Shown here in pieces: positions 14,876 through 15,833 of a stretch of DNA of 15,833 nucleotides. This stretch comes from an uncultured Bacteroidales bacterium. Its GTDB lineage: Bacteria > Bacteroidota > Bacteroidia > Bacteroidales > Bacteroidaceae. The stretch's first letter is position 1, and the number at the start of each line of letters is the position of its first letter. The notes below the pieces were generated by a model, which worked only from the letters and a program-made list of their open reading frames with translations, made no database searches and was not told the origin of the DNA. A program made the position numbers and the translations under genes. The stretch is from assembly GCA_937995875.1 (NCBI GenBank), contig CALKIW010000167.1, positions 1-15,833 of the forward strand, given 5' to 3'.

Positions 14876-15664
14876 ATGGAAATAAATAATAAGACAGCTC
14901 CCGTAACGGGACAACAGGACCGGAACACCATATCACTGGATTTGATGGGCCGCATGAAATTACACGGTATGGCGGAGGCTTTCAGGGAAAGCCTTGCCGG
15001 CACCACTCCACAGTCCATGACCGCGGACACCTTCCTTTCCATGCTCCTTGCACGTGAATGGGATTACCGTGCCCAGGCTGCCATAGTGCGGCTTACCAGG
15101 AATGCGGCGTTCCGATACAAGGCCTATCTCGAACGGATTGACTATGCCACAAACCGGGGCCTTGAGCGCAATCAGATGGAACGCCTCGCCACCCTTGACT
15201 TTGTACATAAGGGGCAGAACCTCTTCATTACCGGCTCTTCAGGTACGGGGAAAAGCTATCTGGCATGTGCCCTCGGCCACGAGGCATGCAAAAGGGGATT
15301 CCGCACTTTCTATGCCAATGCACCCAAACTGCTTGGCGCACTGAAGGTTGCCAAAGTCAAAGGTACACTTGAAACTGAGCTCAAGAAGATTGAGCGTTGC
15401 CGGTTACTCATCCTTGACGACCTGTTCATTGTACCTCTTGACGCCAAGGAACGTCCCATCCTGCTCGAAATTATTGAGGACAGGCATGAAAGGAAATCCA
15501 CTATCATAACCTCGCAGTACCCATCGTCCAACTGGTATGACATGGTTGGTGATCCGACAATAGCCGACGCCATCCTTGACCGAATCATTCATACGGCGCA
15601 TACCATAGAATTATATGGCGAAAGCATGCGTAAGTTAAGGGCTAAGAAAAGCCAGAGTGTCTAA
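14876..15664 (+). CDS. istB: IS21-family ATP-binding helper protein IstB
   Basis: With the ATG at 14876 this is 262 residues, the normal length for IstB. An upstream in-frame GTG at 14825 would overlap istA and is less likely. The AAA+ core has a Walker A GSSGTGKS at residues 120-127 and a Walker B RLLILDD ending at Asp181-182. The N-terminal helical segment 'LHGMAEAFRESLAG' is typical of the family. IstB assembles on DNA and directs IstA to the target. Both genes are intact, so the element may still be active. Confidence 0.93.
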   Translation: MEINNKTAPVTGQQDRNTISLDLMGRMKLHGMAEAFRESLAGTTPQSMTADTFLSMLLAREWDYRAQAAIVRLTRNAAFRYKAYLERIDYATNRGLERNQMERLATLDFVHKGQNLFITGSSGTGKSYLACALGHEACKRGFRTFYANAPKLLGALKVAKVKGTLETELKKIERCRLLILDDLFIVPLDAKERPILLEIIEDRHERKSTIITSQYPSSNWYDMVGDPTIADAILDRIIHTAHTIELYGESMRKLRAKKSQSV

Positions 15665-15705
15665 AAGGGTAAAATAAAATTGACCCCTGCACCAGGACTT
15701 TACAA

Positions 15706-15778
15706 GGGGCAATAATATTGTGACCAACAGGAGCAAATCCTGTTTGGCCAAAGGGGTCAAAGCAGAGTGGCCTTTCCA
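15706..15778. repeat. Right terminal repeat region of the IS21 element
   Basis: The reverse complement matches the left end over 43 bp with two mismatches (15736-15778). Similarity continues inward with a one-base offset past the TGCTC segment to about 15706. Confidence 0.82.
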
Positions 15779-15785
15779 CAATGGA

Positions 15786-15833
15786 ATGACTTTCAGAAAA
15801 GAAGAAGTTGCATACATCAAGCATGGGGAACTC
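15786..15833 (+). CDS. Possible start of a partial reading frame at the window edge
   Basis: An ATG at 15786 opens MTFRKEEVAYIKHGEL, which runs off the window in frame. It begins 8 bp outside the IS21 end and has no clear Shine-Dalgarno sequence. The sequence looks protein-like (charged, helical) but is too short to identify. It may be a new gene or the remainder of one interrupted by the IS21 element. Confidence 0.25.
   Translation, partial: MTFRKEEVAYIKHGEL

Larger units (their letters stand above)
13113..15778 (+). mobile_element. IS21-family insertion sequence, 2666 bp, complete
   Basis: The element contains istA and istB in the usual order between long inverted terminal repeats that start with TG. 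The outermost 43 bp match with two mismatches, and weaker similarity continues inward. Its GC content is visibly higher than that of the surrounding genes, which points to recent transfer. The bases outside the ends (cataaa on the left, caatgg on the right) do not form a direct repeat, so no target duplication is preserved. Confidence 0.88.

Overview
The window looks like a Bacteroidales chromosome segment (Bacteroides, Prevotella or Segatella type). The host genes are AT-rich and have weak or no Shine-Dalgarno sequences. Several exported proteins carry Bacteroidetes-style lipoprotein signals, and the IS elements and the lysozyme fragment are of kinds common in that order. No rRNA, tRNA or CRISPR array was seen. 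No species can be named from the sequence alone.

Positions 68-9309 hold an unusual five-gene same-strand set: (1) a radical SAM protein with extra C-terminal cysteines of SPASM/twitch type; (2) a 303-residue lipoprotein with a segment resembling NHLP/Nif11-type RiPP leaders, followed by a long Ala/aromatic hydrophobic stretch; (3) an S41-family protease lipoprotein with an intact Ser/Lys dyad; (4) a 933-residue lipoprotein combining a transglutaminase-like core with lectin-like and discoidin-like modules; (5) a polytopic O-antigen ligase/polymerase-like membrane protein. Gaps between genes 1-4 are 8, 60 and 2 bp. The 60-bp gap after the lipoprotein contains a perfect 9-bp hairpin. Genes 4 and 5 are now separated by an IS4-family element, but its 9-bp target duplication shows they were once only about 33 bp apart. 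The best reading is one envelope-directed operon that modifies the gene 2 lipoprotein (RiPP-like) or a related surface polymer. The product is unknown and I do not match the locus to a named system.

Positions 6306-10375 contain two insertions in this locus. The first is an IS4-family element (6315-7650, 13/16 terminal repeats, 9-bp duplication) whose transposase has an in-frame TAG at codon 19. The second is an IS1595-family element (9325-10367, 13-bp perfect terminal repeats, 8-bp duplication ATAATCAT) whose transposase stop codon is supplied by the duplicated target DNA.

Positions 10492-12514 carry a membrane protein with a PH-like tail and, 4 bp downstream, a secreted alpha/beta hydrolase with an intact Ser-Asp-His triad. 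A strong intrinsic terminator follows about 90 bp later.

Positions 12575-15833 look like damaged mobile DNA: a 5'-truncated lysozyme gene of the conjugative-transposon type, a 96-bp segment bounded by 15-bp perfect inverted repeats, and a complete, GC-richer IS21-family element (13113-15778, istA and istB) with long terminal repeats but no visible target duplication. The last 55 bases may open another reading frame.
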